DNA of 45,294 nucleotides from Pseudomonadota bacterium (GTDB lineage Bacteria > Pseudomonadota > Gammaproteobacteria > Burkholderiales > Methylophilaceae). Below are positions 44,880-45,294 of the stretch, one piece after another. How positions within the stretch are numbered: position 1 is the stretch's first letter; every line of letters begins with the position of its first letter. Location of the stretch: positions 1 to 45,294 of the forward strand of contig JAKQIT010000144.1 of NCBI GenBank assembly GCA_029556915.1. The letters are read 5' to 3'. Made by a program: the position numbers and the translations under genes. The notes beneath the pieces were generated by a model. The model was not told where the DNA came from, made no database searches, and worked only from the letters and a program-made list of their open reading frames with translations.

Positions 44880-44955
44880 GCGGGTGTAGCTCAGTTGGTA
44901 GAGCTTCAGTTTTCCAAACTGAATGTCGCGAGTTCGAGCCTCGTCGCCCGCTCCA
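44880..44955 (+). tRNA. tRNA-Gly (anticodon TCC)
   Basis: 76 bases with CCA. GCGGGTG pairs with CGCCCGC (one T-G pair), and the anticodon loop is TTTCCAA with T arm AGTTCGAGCCT. Confidence 0.97.
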
Positions 44956-44970
44956 AACAATTAGCTAGAC

Positions 44971-45045
<75 letters not shown>

Positions 45046-45106
45046 CGCAATTGTTTGAGAAGTATTTGCTTGTGAAATAAATGGTAGTAACACTTTAAAT
45101 TTGTAC

Positions 45107-45132
45107 AAGTTTTATTAATTTTAATAAAACTT
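45107..45132 (+). other. AT-rich inverted repeat between tRNA-Thr and tuf
   Basis: AAGTTTTATTAA-TT-TTAATAAAACTT is a perfect 12-bp dyad in the tuf leader. It may be an RNA-processing or pausing element in the tRNA-tuf transcript. Confidence 0.55.
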
Positions 45133-45166
45133 AAATGTTAATAAAATTTTGTAAAGGACTAAAGCA

Positions 45167-45294
45167 ATGGCAAAAGGCAAATTCGAACGGACCAAACCGC
45201 ACGTTAACGTAGGCACGATTGGCCACGTTGACCACGGCAAGACAACATTAACGGCAGCGATTACGACGGTATTGACTAAAAAATTTGGCGGTGA
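45167..45294 (+). CDS. tuf: Elongation factor Tu (5' part, cut by the window end)
   Basis: The first 42 codons read [20 protein letters not shown] followed by [16 protein letters not shown]. The G1 P-loop GHVDHGKT is complete. EF-Tu brings aminoacyl-tRNA to the ribosome. An AAAGGA ribosome site lies upstream. Placement after Thr-Tyr-Gly-Thr tRNAs identifies the tufB-type locus. Confidence 0.97.
   Translation, partial: MAKGKFERTKPHVNVGTIGHVDHGKTTLTAAITTVLTKKFGG

Overview
The window reads as chromosomal DNA of a methylotrophic betaproteobacterium of the Methylophilaceae (Methylotenera/Methylophilus type). This rests on a 3-hexulose-6-phosphate synthase gene (RuMP pathway), a lone pqqA, and the betaproteobacterial gene orders mlaFEDCB / ABC-2 / bolA / grxD / murA / his / tat / degS-like / Nif3-like / petABC / sspA / sspB / tRNA-Thr-Tyr-Gly-Thr / tuf. 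The genus is inferred, not proven.

Layout. 1-2.4 kb is sparse: a truncated gene tail, a secreted NTF2-like protein, an orphan pqqA (23-aa PQQ precursor), a 54-aa membrane peptide and a probable decayed outer-membrane receptor tail. 2.4-4.3 kb (minus) holds two prepilin-like proteins around a 62-aa membrane protein. 4.8-14.1 kb is a mobile island. It holds a chimeric type I restriction motor whose nuclease domain is replaced by another PD-(D/E)xK-like domain, a complete ttcA homologue overlapping it by 4 bp, and a minus-strand four-gene operon of three tyrosine-recombinase-like proteins plus a small coiled-coil protein. That operon matches the ginABCD organisation of GInt-type islands. Its right end is fused to a resident ttcA gene cut inside the codons of the PP-loop SGGKDS, so the island has broken ttcA while carrying its own copy. 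The left end was not found.

14.2-21.3 kb is housekeeping: pteridine reductase, NDUFAF7-like methyltransferase, trmB, ysxC, cytochrome c4, a membrane histidine kinase, and a prepilin behind a textbook sigma-54 promoter. 21.4-26.4 kb encodes the Mla phospholipid transporter and a second ABC exporter. 26.4-28.3 kb has bolA, grxD and murA. 28.3-36.3 kb is a full histidine gene cluster, hisGDC-[hps]-BHAFIE. The hps gene between hisC and hisB has its own strong RBS and terminator, and encodes HPS fused to a transmembrane helix and an Ala/Pro/Glu-rich repeat tail. 36.3-38.2 kb has a HIT protein and tatABC. 38.4-40.4 kb has a DegS-like protease and a Nif3-like protein. 40.5-43.2 kb encodes cytochrome bc1, then sspA.

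The most unusual housekeeping gene is sspB (43.9-44.5 kb). Its product carries a domain closely resembling sigma-70 region 1.1 between the SspB fold and the ClpX-binding tail. Four copies of a REP-like palindrome lie between genes at 18.4, 30.3, 38.3 and 43.8 kb. The window ends in a tRNA cluster and the first codons of tuf.
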